This document shows, in pieces, positions 25,301 to 37,895 of a DNA stretch of 64,000 bases. This stretch comes from Cucumis sativus (Eukaryota > Streptophyta > Magnoliopsida > Cucurbitales > Cucurbitaceae). The notes beneath the pieces were generated by a model. The model was given only the letters and a program-made list of their open reading frames with translations. It did not search any database and was not told the DNA's origin. The stretch covers positions 31,652,408 to 31,716,407 of the forward strand of contig NC_026657.2 in assembly GCF_000004075.3 (NCBI RefSeq), read 5' to 3'. Every line of letters starts with the position of its first letter. Positions within the stretch are counted from its first letter, which is position 1. A program made the position numbers and the translations under genes.

Positions 25301-28300
25301 CCATCTTCCAAACTGTTCGACTTTTTCATTGCCATCTTTGCTCTATTCTCTCCTCGACACATTGAACTAACTTCATATATAAATTTGAGCTTGAAAATAT
25401 TTGTCTATGCAATGTGAAAGCTTCTTGGATCTTCTTTGCCTTGATTTTTGGGATAGCTCCTTTGGATACATGCAATAGATTAATGGTGGTGGGTTCACAT
25501 CATTATAGATTGCTAATTGCTATTAGTGATGGTATTTCTTATTTTTCATCTTGAACCTTGTATAAGAGGAAGCCATAGCTTTATAGGCACCTTGAATGAG
25601 GGCCATTTTGAGTTCTAATTTGTTGCTTTATGATAGAGTAAGTAGCAAGACATCATTTCCGTGATGCATCATGCGTTATATTGCTTACCATTGCTTTGTT
25701 TTTATACCAAGCTTCTGATTGACATGTTCTATTAGTATTTCTCCTTCCTGATTGTGACAGCTTTGGAAATGTAGATGTACCTTTCTCTTTTTCTATGAAA
25801 TTAAAATAAAAAGTAAAGGGGAACATAAATATATTTGTGCATACTCGTTCATTCTTTCTCCTTACACCATGATCTTCTTTTTTCCAGTGGATGCTTTATT
25901 GCTGCTAGTGCATATGAAAATCGTTTGGCTTTATTCTCCACTTCAATATCTGCTGGTAGCGACATCGTTGATAAGGTTGGAACGCTTTCTTGCTCATAAA
26001 AAACTATAACTTTCATGCATATTGATATTAACATTTTACAAATTGTTATTTCATGAAGAATGTTCTGTTGAGAAGTTTTAGTAACCTGGTTTCAGAGAAT
26101 AACTTATCCTCCTGATAGTGAAGGAGATTCAGTTGCTCCTCGAAGCATGCAGAAAGCCAGTATATGTGGTACCATATGGAGTATGTGCTTTATTTCAAAA
26201 GATCGTGGGCACCTTACACAGGACAACAATCCTATACTGGCTGTTCTTCTTAATAGGTGTGGTACAGATGCTATGCTTTTAGAAGATGGAATGTCAAAAT
26301 TTCTGTTGATTAGATAGCATTTGATTGTGAATTATTATATGTTTGGTATTTGATTATAGTTGGAAGTAGTTTTGTTATGTGCTGAAGACTTAATACTGCA
26401 GGAGAGGAGCGATTTTGAATGAACTGCTATTATTGGGATGGAATATTAGGGAACAGACTATACATGTTATATGTCAATTTTTGGAAGATGGACCCCTGGC
26501 TTACGAGGTTGTTGAAGTTCCTCAATCTTATGGATTTGCACTTCTATTTAGGGTTGGTGATGCTCTCTTGATGGATCTTAGAGATGTTCACAGTCCCTGT
26601 TGTGTTTATAGAATTGGCTTACACTTCCCACCCAACGTGGAACAAAACTTTATTGAAGAGTCATATAGAGTACAAGATGCAGATGACGAAGGACTATTTA
26701 ATGTAGCTGCATGTGCTCTGCTGGAACTGAGGGATTATGATCCCATGTGCATTGACAGCGATGATGGCAGTTTGAATACAAACCAGAATCACGTGTGCTC
26801 TTGGAGTTGGGAACCGGGCAATAATAGAAACCGAAGGATGATTTTCTGTATGGATACAGGAGATCTCTTCATGATAGAAATGAATTTTGACTCTGATGGC
26901 CTGAAAGTGAATCAGTCTGCTTGTCTTTACAAAGGTCAACCATACAAGGCTCTTCTGTGGGTTGAAGGTGGATATTTGGCTGCATTAGTGGAAATGGGGG
27001 ATGGAATGGTCCTGAAATTAGAAAATGGAAGACTGATATATGCAAATCCCATCCAGAACATTGCCCCAATTTTGGATATGTCAGTTGTTGACAAGCATGA
27101 TGAGAAACAAGACCAAATGTTTGCATGCTGTGGAATGGCACCTGAAGGGTCTTTAAGGATTATTCGAAATGGTATCAGTGTAGAAAATTTGTTGAGGACA
27201 TCTCCAATTTACCAAGGTATAACGAGTATATGGACCATTAAAATGAAACGAAGCGATACTTATCATTCATATTTGGTACTGTCATTTGTTGAAGAGACCC
27301 GAGTTCTATCAGTTGGCTTGAGTTTTATTGATGTCACTGATTCAGTTGGTTTCCAGTCTGACACCTGTACTTTGGCATGTGGTCTTTTAGATGATGGTCT
27401 AGTGATTCAAATACATCAAAATGCAGTAAGGTTATGTTTACCCACCAAGATCGCCCATTCTGAAGGCATTGAGTTATCTTCTCCAGCTTGCACATCTTGG
27501 TTTCCAGATAATATTGGTATAAGCTTGGGAGCAGTTGGACATAATGTGATTGTTGTTTCCACTTCTAACCCATGCTTCTTATTTATCCTTGGAGTTCGAA
27601 AGGTTTCTGGGTATGACTATGAAATATATGAAAAGCAATATTTGAGATTGCAGTATGAATTGTCATGCATTTCAATTCCTGAAAAACATTTTGCCAAAAA
27701 AGAATCAAATTTTCCTATGAACTCAGTTGAAAATAGCATTATGTCCACTCTTTTGAATGAGGTGAGTTGTGATACTATTATTGTTATAGGCACCCATAGG
27801 CCTTCCGTGGAGATTTTATCTTTTGTTCCCTCTATAGGCCTTACGGTCCTTGCTTCTGGAACTATTTCATTGATGAATATATTAGGGAATGCTGTTAGTG
27901 GATGCATTCCCCAAGATGTAAGACTTGTTTTAGTTGACAGGTTTTATGTTCTTACGGGGCTCAGGAATGGAATGTTGCTTCGTTTTGAGTGGCCTCATAC
28001 TGCTACGATGAACTCATCTGATATGCCTCACACTGTTGTTCCCTTTTTATTGTCTTGTTCCGATTCTTTCAGCAAGGAATTTCATAATGCTGATATATTG
28101 GAGAAGCACGAGGATGAAATTCCATCTTGTCTTCAATTGATTGCTATTCGTCGTATAGGGATCACTCCTGTTTTTCTGGTTCCTTTGACGGATAGGCTGG
28201 ATTCTGATATAATTGCTCTAAGTGATAGGCCGTGGTTATTACATAGTGCTAGACACAGTCTTTCATATACTTCCATATCATTTCAACCGTCAACACACGT

Positions 28301-31300
28301 AACTCCTGTGTGTTCTGCTGACTGCCCTAGTGGACTACTATTTGTTGCGGAAAGCAGTCTACATTTGGTGAGGAACCTTATGAATATTTTGCATAAACAC
28401 ATATATCTTTTACATGTACATGATTATCTTTTGATTAATTGTAAGTTTGTAAACACATCATGTGTTTGCCTCAGATGATGAATTGGTTTATGTTTCTTCC
28501 TGGTATTTTTTGGGATATGAGTTGTATATAGATATACTGATGATGGTGGACCATTATTTCTCATCTAATTAGTACTTTCAATATTCTAGGTAGAGATGGT
28601 GCATACCAAGAGATTGAATGTGCAGAAATTTCACCTTGGGGGCACCCCAAGGAAGGTCCTATATCACAGTGAGAGCAAATTACTGCTTGTGATGAGGACT
28701 CAATTGATTAATGATACATCTTCATCTGACATATGCTGTGTAGACCCTCTTAGTGGGTCAATTTTATCATCTCACAAGCTTGAAATTGGAGAGACAGGAA
28801 AATCCATGGAGTTGGTGAGGAATGGAAACGAACAAGTTCTTGTGGTTGGAACAAGCTTGTCTTCTGGTCCTGCCATAATGGCCAGTGGTGAAGCTGAAAG
28901 GTTTTGTGCTTCTCACACTTTTTGTTCATTTTATGTCTTAGATTGAAATGTTTATAATTATAATTTTTAATCCCGATGGATGAAGTTTCTTGCAAATTAA
29001 GTTTTTAAAATTAATATCAATTTGCAATGTGTTTGTAAAAATACTTTTAAAAGTTATTAGCAATTGCTCATGCGCAATGCACATATGTATAAATTTTAAA
29101 TTTTATCATAATATTAATTCTATTTTTTTGGACTAGAAGTTAGTGTAAATATTGAAAGTCTACATAAATCATATTAATTAAAAATTTCAAAATGGTACTT
29201 GAGAAAGTGATGAGAGATTTTTTGTGGAAATAGGGTGTGGAAATAGGGTATGGTCTCAAAATCTTTGACCTTGGGAGTTCTAGGTATTGGAAATCTTAGA
29301 CTCTGTAATGAGGTGTGGTGGGCAAAATGGTTGTGGTAGTTTTTCTCAAAGGAAAATGCTTTGTGCAATAGGATTATTATGTATAGATATGATCCTCCCT
29401 CTTTATGTGGGTTACATGGCATGGTGTTTAGGGTGTTACTGTGTTAGTAAAAAGCTTTAGTCAACTATCAATTATCTCCATTGGAATGAGACCTTGTGGG
29501 TGGTATCGAAAGCAAAGCCATGGAGGTTTATGCTCAAAGTGGACAATTTCATACAATTGTAGAGATATGTGGAGGTCCATTGTCCTTATCATCCCCTTTT
29601 GAGATGAAGGATTTCATACAATTGTAGAGATATGTGGAGGTCCATTGTCCTTATCATCCCCTTTTGAGATGAAGGAAGAATTTTGTGATAGTCTTATTTC
29701 TTTGCGGTGTTGTGGAGGGATTTGACCTAAGAGGGAGGAGGGTTGGGAGGTTGCTAGGTTTAATGCGTCCTTATGTGCGTTTGTCACCTAACCTGTAATA
29801 AGATCTAGTCGGATTTGAGTTTCCTTGTATGTTTATTTTGGCTTGCTTGCTTTATACGTTCAAATGAAAACTGTCATTTTCATTGTGGAAAAAAAAAGGG
29901 AAATTGTATTGGGTGGCAAATTAGTTTAGGTATTTTGCAAAAATATCTTTAAGGTTTGTGATTTTGCAAATATAGCAAAAATAATCAAATTCAAGCTTTT
30001 ATATGTGTGGGTTGGGCTTTATTTTTTTACCATTTTTGCAAATAATAAAGTATGTGTGCTATAGACTTAATTATTATAACTTGTTTTGCCATTTTTGCAA
30101 GTGTCCAAAAAAAATGTTCTAGGGGTTCCATGTTTTTCGATGGAAATAAAAGGATATGCTCAGATCAGTCCATGTTGAAAATTTGTCAACAGTAATTGAT
30201 CATTCATGAACTAGGATGTGATCATTTTTTAATTAACAAAAGAATAAGAAATCAGCTTCTTTAGGGAAATGAAAATACCAAAAAGGCCACTAGAAGAAGG
30301 GACAAGCCAACAGCACGACCACAAAAGTAGAACACAAATTTAAACTTTAAGACAGACAATCTTTCATGCAAAAAAGGCCTTCTGCAGATAGTAGCTAGAA
30401 ATTAGAAAAAAGGTCATTGGAAAAGGAATTATAGAATTAAGTACCTAATTGAAGTTGTAAAATTTGGCAGACTCTCAAATGCATACATGATGTCTTCAAA
30501 ATTTCTTCTATTTCTTTTCTGTCAAATGCTTCATGAGAAAATTCATTTCTATTTCAATCAAACAAGCCCTCTTCCTCTCTCTTGATACAGATTTTATTTT
30601 CTTTCCTTTTTTAATAATAAAAAATTTATCGGTAATTTAATAGGAAATGAAATTTCAGTGGTGAGGTGAAATGTTCAAAACAGCATAGATGAAAGTGATG
30701 GACAAAAAAAAATCCTCAAAAGATCAGTTTAACCATGGATAAAGAATGGGGAGCATTGACTCAAAAATCCTATATTTGAGTTCAATTCTTCTTTTAAGAG
30801 AAGGTGGAGTTCAAGTCTGATGAAGAAGTGCTTCTTGAATCTTGAACATGACTTTGCAAAGAATGAGAATCGAGGCTAAATTCTTCTCTCCCCCTTCTCT
30901 GGGTTGTTGGAGATAAGCTTAAGAAAGTTTATTCATCCATCTTTTTCATTACCTTCTAGCACTATAATGAAACATTCTCTACTGTGCTGGTTGAACTTGT
31001 AAATTTCTGCATTATCTTCCTCTATTTTCATTAGTTTAACTGACTATATCCTTTAACAGTACCAAGGGTCGGTTGATTGTCCTCTGCCTTGAACACGTTC
31101 AAAACTCAGATACTGGCTCAATGACTTTTTGTTCAAAGGCAGGATTATCATCTCTTCAAGCCTCACCGTTTCGTGAAATTGTTGGATATGCTACAGAACA
31201 GTTATCAAGCAGTAGTCTTTGTAGCAGTCCAGATGATGCAAGCTCTGATGGTATAAAACTTGAGGAAACAGAAGCATGGCAATTACGGGTGGTTTATTCA

Positions 31301-34300
31301 ACTTCCTTGCCTGGAATGGTTCTTGCTATCTGCCCTTATCTTGATCGATATTTCTTGGCATCTGCTGGTAATGCTGTAAGTTGCATTCCTTCTGTTCTCT
31401 TTTTGGCTTCTTGTAGATTCTTCTTTTCTGTCCTTGAGATTTAAATGTCTTTTGTGTACATCACATGATTGTTCATTATTCATTCTATCTACTATTTTCA
31501 GTTTTATGTATGTGGTTTCCCAAACGATAGTTTCCAAAGAGTGAAAAGGTTTGCAGTTGGGAGGACACGTTTTATGATAACATCTCTTACGGCTCATGTT
31601 AATAGAATTGCTGTTGGCGATTGTCGTGATGGTATTCTATTTTTCTCTTATCAAGAGGTAAGTTGTAATTGTAAATTCTTTTTCATTCTCGCCCTTTATT
31701 TTTATTGTTCAAAGCTTTGTCTCAAAATTTCCTACGCTTTATCATACTATTTTCCTTCAAAATAAGCAAAAGCCTTTGATTGTTAGAATGAAGAACCGCA
31801 AAAAGCCTACAAAAGCCACTGGTTGGTTGGTTCTAAGAATTCAACCACTTATCATTAAGATGTAGTCTAGGAGGGGAAAATTTGGGAGTGACAGGTAAAA
31901 TGGTTAGAGTGGGCCAAGAATGGGATTATGGGAGTAGCTGCCTGTGTTGTGAGAAGAGAGTATTTGTATGTGTATTTGGGGGACATTTGAGGTAGCTTAT
32001 TTTGTGGGTAGTTGAGGTCTATGAGCAGAGAGAACCAGCTTTCACTCTAGATTGGGGAAGGATATTCCGATAGTTCCTTTTTGTGAAAGATTCTTAGTTT
32101 TCAATTGCAGACTCATAATATCACAGTGCATTGAAGAACTCACAATCTAAGATATAAGAATGTTCCAGAGATACTGTGTTGTTGGTTCCTTTCTTGTGTC
32201 GTAGGTTTTTTTTGTAGGTTGAGGAACATGGATATCTAACACTAGTTTAGGTACCTATGTATAGCCAAAATAAAAAGCTACTTCGCTAACACACTTTGAT
32301 GACTAGTCTGCCTTATAAAATGAATGTATTCACTAGTGCCCAAATAATGATGGCGTTCCTCTAAAGAAAAAGTACTTGGGTACATCTTGGGCTACACAAT
32401 CTTTCTGCAATCCAACCAAGTGTGATCACAAGTTGCCATGTGACAGACTTTTCTTTTTGAAAAAAGATACTTTTCAAACATTTTTTTCTTTCATTTAAAA
32501 ATAGAATATTTTTGTTTGTTTGTGATTGAAGAGAATGCATGGGAATGGGTGCAACCGCCCAAGTATTGCTCTCCCCCAAATCAAAATATCATCAAAGGCA
32601 GGAAAAAAAAGTAGGGTGTTGTGTTTTCTTTACCTTCTCTCCAATTTTCCCTGTTTTTTTCACTTTAACGATAAATCTAAATCTGCTCAAGTTTTGAACT
32701 CTCATAACCTACTCAACCACCGTGAATATTGAAGGCAGAATTACCCAGCACCTAAAACACATCCACCAAGAATCCCGACAGCCCATCCCATTGGTTTCCA
32801 TCCATTGTCCTTCTCTTTGCTGGAATTTGTAGACTCATCCAACCAACTGAGTCCTCCTGAATCATTAAACTGGAAAATCTGGTTAGGTGCACATAAAAAT
32901 TATACCTCGGATTTCTCAATCATCTCCCAAAGATAATTGGGTAGGAAGAGTGGAGCTTTTTATGTTGCAAAATTTTTAGCTTGAAAATTTTTCTTTAATG
33001 TTTGATGGCATGTTGTCTTACACCGAGCTGCACCCACTTCTTGGATTGTAGGATGCTAAAAAGCTGGAGCAAATTTATTCTGATCCTTCACAGAGGCTAG
33101 TTGCTGATTGTACTCTTTTGGATGTTGACACTGCTGTTGTTTCAGATCGTAAGGGAAGCATTGCTATCTTATCATGTTCTGATCGTTTAGAAGGTACATA
33201 TAGCTTTTACTGTATGGATATTTGAAAATTGAAATGTTATCTTGGAGAGTTGAGTTTGAGTCTTTCCCCTTGATAAGAAAGTTTGAAAAAGCTTGATGTC
33301 ATCTCTTCCTTTTTTTACTAATTCCAGCAGATGTAGTAGTGAAAGCAGATTTTTTGACACAGAATATGGGGAAGCAAATCTGAAATGATATATATAAATA
33401 TATTTGATCAAATGGGAATTGCGTGGATGTGTGTCTGCAAATAGAACAGCCCACAGCCTCAAACACTATAAAACAAAAATTAGCTTCTTGTTTACACATG
33501 AAGGAATATTTATGAACAAGAAACGCTCCATTGATGAATGAAATAAAGGGTAAATTCCAACATCAATAATTGATTGCAACAAAAGCCTCCAGTTGAAGAT
33601 CAAGTAAGATAAACTGAAATGAGTAATTAGGGATATGATTGGGGAGTTCCTCCACCATCCTCTTTTTGGGAGAAGAGTTGTTTCTTATGTCTGGCGAGGG
33701 TTAGGACTTGTCAGTAAAAGCAATAATGGAGTTTTTAGGAAAGTTGTGAGGGACATTAGCGAAGTTTGGTCCCTTGTGAGGGTTTTTTTAAAAATGGAAA
33801 CAAGCCTCTTTATTAATAATAATAAAAGAGACTAATGCTCAAAGTACAAAAGTAATATACTAAGAGAAGAAAACGACAGACTACCAAACAAATTAAACAA
33901 AGATGAACCCAGACAAAACATATGGGAAAACAACCAACAAACAATCACAAAGTAGAAACAACGAAAGAACCAAAGCAACAAAGAGCTGAGACACTAGTGA
34001 AGATCTTAATACAAAGAAAATAAACACTTTGATGAAAATCGCCCACTTCAGGCTGAAATTTTGAATACCACAGCTTCAATTTGGAAGGAGTAGTAAAATC
34101 AAGTTTTGCTTCGCAAGAGGGCAAGAAAACCTAAAAATAATTATAAGGGTTCCTTGTGAAGTTTGATGTTCCCTTTTGAGTTTTGATTTCTAAGATCTTA
34201 CAACATTTTTGTTTGTTCGAGCCCTTCTTATTGTGGGGCTTCCTTCTTTTTATGGACATAGAACTTTTGTATTTCCTTCTATTCGTTCATTTTTCCTCAA

Positions 34301-37300
34301 TGAAAGTTGTTTCTATTACAAAAAATGATGACCAATGGATTAAGGAATAGAACAACAAGAAGTATTTTTTATGTCAAAAAGGATGAGGGCTAACGCTTCT
34401 TTAGGAGTTTAAAGTTAATTGTAGTACTATAACCTTGGTAACTGAAAGCCTACCAAAATACTTCACATTGATTCATTCGTAGAATAATAATTTTTCTTTA
34501 CCAATTTCTGTTGTACCTAAACTTCACTTGCATTTATGCCTTGTGGCTAAATAGAAAATGGTGCACATGTTTTGGTTTTTCATACATTTAGCATTGTGGC
34601 CAAATTGAAACTGGTGCTTACTTTTTATTTCTCTATTGCCAGATAATGCAAGTCCGGAATGCAACTTAACGCTGAACTGTGCTTATTACATGGGTGAAAT
34701 TGCTATGACCTTGAGGAAAGTAAGTTGTTCCACTTGCACCTTGCGACATACTGCATGGAAGTTCTAGTGATATTTTTTGTTAATAGTTCTTAGAATAGTT
34801 AGTTATTGTGTAATACTTTTATATTAAGGTCAAAGCAGGTGGATCTTAGCGAAACTTTATTGTTATAGAATTATCTTGAATTTAATTCACAATTCAGGAA
34901 AAACTATGAAATTCCAAGATCCCTAAAGTAATTGATTTTCAGCCATGATGATATTCTACCATTTGAATGTTTATCATGATTTCTCGTGGAAAGAACTGGC
35001 TTTACATGATATGCCTTGAAGATAAATTTTTCCTTCTTCATATCCATCAGTAAGTTAATAGCAGTATGCCTTTCTTTGGTGTTTTACATGTAGGGATCTT
35101 TTTCATACAAACTTCCAGCTGATGATTTGTTGAGAGGTTGTGCTGTCCCTGGCTCTGATTTTGACTCATCACACAACACTATTATTGCCAGTACACTATT
35201 AGGGAGCATTGTAATCTTCACTCCTTTGTCGAGGTACATGCTCTTGATCATACAATTGACATTTTTAATGTTTATTCACCTTTCATGAATAGGAATGCTT
35301 ACTTCCATAGGTTCCCCCTGCTTGGCTGCCTTATTTTATCTATGCAATGTCAATCCCTTAAAAAAAAACACAAGAAAGAAAGAGAGATTTTTGTTTTCCA
35401 TCTTTCAATGCAGTCGATGCGGGTCTCAATTTACTGAAATATCAATAAAATGTGGATGTTAAAATTTGATTATTTTTTGGAAAAAGTTATATAAAAAAGG
35501 GAAATTACCTTTCTGGTCCTGAGTTCTTACTAATATGCCAGTTGAGTCCCTGATTTTTAAAAAGATTTTGTGTCCTTGAGTATTGAAAACTAGGTTTAAA
35601 GATCATTCTACTAGCAGGAATGCCAAAAACAACCAAAAATTTGACTTGATAGCTAACGTGGCAAACATGACTTGAAAAAGATATATATGTATATATCTAA
35701 TATCTCCCCTCCTCTCTTCCTTCTCTTTCTTGACTCAATGCCTGCCATCCCCCCCCCCCCCCCCCCCCCCCCCCCCTTCCTTTCTGGTGACTTTCCATTA
35801 TCGACCCTCCCCCCTCCAACTAATGCCATTAAAAAGAACGAAACAACAATGTCACAAGCATAGCAGTATCCAATGGACAATTGTAGTTGTAACTGGGAGA
35901 TCCATAGGAATGAAGTTTTAACGCATGAAATCTAGTAATAAACCTATATTGGCACTATTCAGCTCTTGAAATTATAATCTAGGGGGAAATGTATCTGGAT
36001 TGGATTGGACTCGTTGGGTGATAAGCCAATTATGTAAGCCTTTTTAATATTTTGGGAAATAATTGATTAGAGAAAAAAAGCTGAAGTACCTTCAAGCAAA
36101 AGATGTTTTCCCTTGTAAGATCGCTTAAATAATGGGAGTAGGGTACTACATCTTGGGACGATGGAATTTCATCTCAAAATTAATTGACTATGGGAGAAGT
36201 AGTCAATGCAACTCTTAAAGATTGTGAGGTCTCCCTGTCTAATGTAGGATTCTAACATGCTCCTTCAAGATTATACCTTTTTAGATCACCATTCTTGGAT
36301 TGGATCCCATTTTTTTCAATCAATATGTTTGAGCTTAGTGAGCTCTAATACCATATTAAGAAAAACATAAGGTTCCATGTCACAACCTTGCCCTAATACC
36401 ATATTAAGAAAAACTTAAGGTTCCATGTCACAACCTTGCCATGAGTGGAATAACCCATGTATCTTTTACAGTGTATGAGGCCTTGATATTTTTTTTAACC
36501 TGGGATCGTCGACATTTTTCGGTTCACTATTTTTGGATCAAATTTTTTCTTATTTCTTTGAATCTTTTCCTTTTTCTTTTTTTCTTTAGTACCAAATACG
36601 CGTTTAGGTTTCGTGGGCTATGATAGCAAATAGATAACATAGATATTAGATATCATGGGTCTTATCTCAAAATCAATTGGCTAAGAGAGGAGCAACACGT
36701 ATCTTTAAAAGATTGTGAGGTCATCCCATCTTTTCAATGTAGGATCTTCAACGTTTTCTCTCATGAAGGTTCCTCTTTGAGTTCATTTTTTTATTGGATT
36801 CTTTTTTTTTGTTGGATCAAATGCACGTTTAAGTTTTATGGACTCTGAATGATACCATGTTAAATCACAAATCAGCCAAAAAACATAAGTTCATGTATTA
36901 CAATAAATTTCATTATATCATTATCAATACTTCTAACAGTATATTTATGGGGGCGGTCATCTGTTCTATTCTTCCATTTTTTTCTTGCTTAAGCTCATTT
37001 CATGATATGAGTCCCAAGGTTCTTGCGGAGTGTCTTTTTTCATCTGTTTGATGCTTCCACATAACATTTATATCACCAAAAAAACCTTTAGAGATGCCCG
37101 TGGCACAAAAGTATCATCAAATTCAAATTTCCCTGTGGATAAATTCATCGGGCTTTTGGACCTTCCATCAATATTATGTGGGTCCATCTCATTGATTATC
37201 TTTTCATTCTGGTTTTTCAGGGATGAGTACGAACTTTTGGAGGCTGTTCAGGCTAAACTTGCAGTTCATCCACTAACTTCCCCCATTTTGGGGAATGATC

Positions 37301-37895
37301 ATTATGAGTATCGTAGCCGTGAAAATCCTGTAAGAGTGATGTTTTGTTTTATTTTATTTTAATGTTTCTTCAATGACATGGTTTTATCAGTGAGACTATG
37401 AAGTTAGAGTACCGATCATGAACTGATAAAATTTAGGGCTCTTGAGAGATCTCAAGAGAGGGCTTCAATTACTTTGAAACACTTGGTTTTTATCATTTGG
37501 TTTTTTCGCTATTAATTTCTGTAACTAGCATGACATAAACTTGATGCACAAGATCATATAACAAGCATTGATTTTTATGTGTTTTTGTTATCTTAGACTC
37601 CTGTTATTTTATGGTTCCGCACTCTTGTTAAATCTGATTAGAATTTAGTTGTGCCTTCTAATGAAATTGCTTATGCCTGGTTTGTTTTGGTTTTCAGATT
37701 GGAGTACCAAAGATACTTGATGGTGATATCCTAACTCAGTTCTTGGAACTTACAAGCATGCAACAAGAGTTGGTATTATCGTCATCTGTTGGCTCACTAA
37801 GTGCAGTTAAACCGAGCTCAAAGTCAATGCCGGCGTCTATCCCCATCAATCAGGTTGTGCAGCTGCTTGAAAGAATTCACTACGCACTCAATTAG
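22358..37895 (+). CDS. CPSF-A/DDB1-superfamily protein (15 exons)
   Basis: Relative of CPSF160, SF3B3 and DDB1, large proteins of three beta-propellers that scaffold RNA-processing or ubiquitin-ligase complexes; it matches the Arabidopsis type At3g11960, whose exact role I cannot state. Exons: 22358-22525, 23387-23521, 23785-23864, 24009-24092, 25888-25975, 26096-26256, 26402-28367, 28590-28900, 31060-31375, 31502-31657, 33052-33193, 34643-34719, 35094-35233, 37221-37329, 37698-37895; 4131 bases, 1376 residues. All junctions keep frame with GT-AG. Exon 7 alone gives 655 residues. The N-terminal half has the MMS1-like propeller order (YYLAKCVLRGSVVLQVLYG, LLIVISDSGKLSFLTF). From about residue 1000 the CPSF-A region shows LPGMVLAICPYLDRYFLASA, NRIAVGDCRDGILFFSYQE, ASTLLGSIVIFTPLSRDEYE and ILDGDILTQFLEL, the last matching the 'DGDL-FL-L' end of DDB1-type proteins. 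Introns 8, 11 and 13 carry transposon debris. Confidence 0.93.
24093..25887 (+). other. CPSF-A-like gene intron 4 (1.8 kb)
   Basis: Long intron without a supported ORF or recognisable element. It is bounded by TCGAG|GTTTGT and TTTTCCAG|TGG. Confidence 0.55.
29200..29880 (+). mobile_element. Decayed LINE (non-LTR retrotransposon) remnant in intron 8
   Basis: Frames reading LGVLGIGNLRLCNEVWWAKW then LW and, after one stop, FFSKENALCNRIIMYRYD match the block 'GGLGIGNL-NKALLAKWLWRF-E-LW-II-KYG' found just after the reverse transcriptase of plant LINE elements. Farther on, REEGWEVARFNASLCAFVT continues the same type of C-terminus, followed by a GGAAAAAAAAAGGG tail. Stops and a 65-bp tandem duplication show that it is inactive. 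It lies in the same orientation as the host gene. Confidence 0.6.
29546..29675 (+). repeat. Exact tandem duplication, 65-bp unit x2
   Basis: The block starting ATTTCATACAATTGTAGAGA at 29546 recurs at 29611 and runs to GAGATGAAGG without a visible mismatch. It lies in the LINE remnant. Exact identity means a recent event or an assembly duplication. Confidence 0.92.
33640..34330 (+). mobile_element. LINE-like remnant in intron 11, split by an insertion
   Basis: On the plus strand, RKVVRDISEVWSLVR resembles the retroposon C-terminal segment (D-SEVW-LVRF) and stops at 33784. The plus-strand tail resumes at 34146 and ends near 34300 with CCTCAATGAAAGTTGTTTC, a typical retroposon 3' end. The interruption is annotated separately. 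Confidence 0.5.
33785..34145 (-). mobile_element. Nested retroposon 3' fragment (minus strand)
   Basis: This 361-base insert reads, on the minus strand, as a T-rich 3' end: TTTGAGCATTAGTCTC, then TTAATAAAGAGGCTTGTTTC and an A-rich tail, which shows as TTTTTTTAAAAA at the left edge on the plus strand. AGGGTT occurs on both sides (33779-33784 and 34146-34151), a candidate target-site duplication. It has the expected form of a 5'-truncated LINE copy that landed inside an older one. Confidence 0.5.
35749..35776. repeat. Run of 28 C in intron 13
   Basis: An uninterrupted C tract, G on the other strand, next to C/T-rich sequence. It can form i-motif or G-quadruplex structures. Such runs are usually not sized reliably. 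Confidence 0.95.
36120..36440 (-). mobile_element. TRIM-like short LTR element, copy 1 (intron 13)
   Basis: GATTGTGAGGTCTCCCTGTC and TCTAATGTAGGATTCTAACA resemble the ends of short terminal repeats of TRIM elements. Farther right, AGCTCTAATACCA near 36342-36354 is one base from the complement of the tRNA-Met primer site TGGTATCAGAGCT, so the element would be read on the minus strand. The right edge is a 48-bp tandem duplication. No protein is encoded. Confidence 0.45.
36345..36440. repeat. Tandem duplication, 48-bp unit x2
   Basis: CTAATACCATATTAAGAAAA begins at 36345 and 36393. The units differ at one visible position (AACATAAGG/AACTTAAGG) and each ends CACAACCTTGCC. Confidence 0.88.
36650..36940 (-). 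mobile_element. TRIM-like short LTR element, copy 2 (intron 13)
   Basis: The segment from TCTCAAAATCAATTGGCTAA to GTAGGATCTTCAACG repeats, with differences, the block at 36172-36250. Then come a short internal part, a primer-site-like complement (ACTCTGAATGATACCA) and a segment from TGTTAAATCACAAATC to ACTTCTAACA with TG...CA ends. This fits a second, diverged TRIM or solo-LTR compound. Confidence 0.45.

Noticed and set aside
35653..35921. Poly-Pro and poly-Gly ORFs
   Set aside because: They are translations of the 28-base C run and its complement inside an intron.
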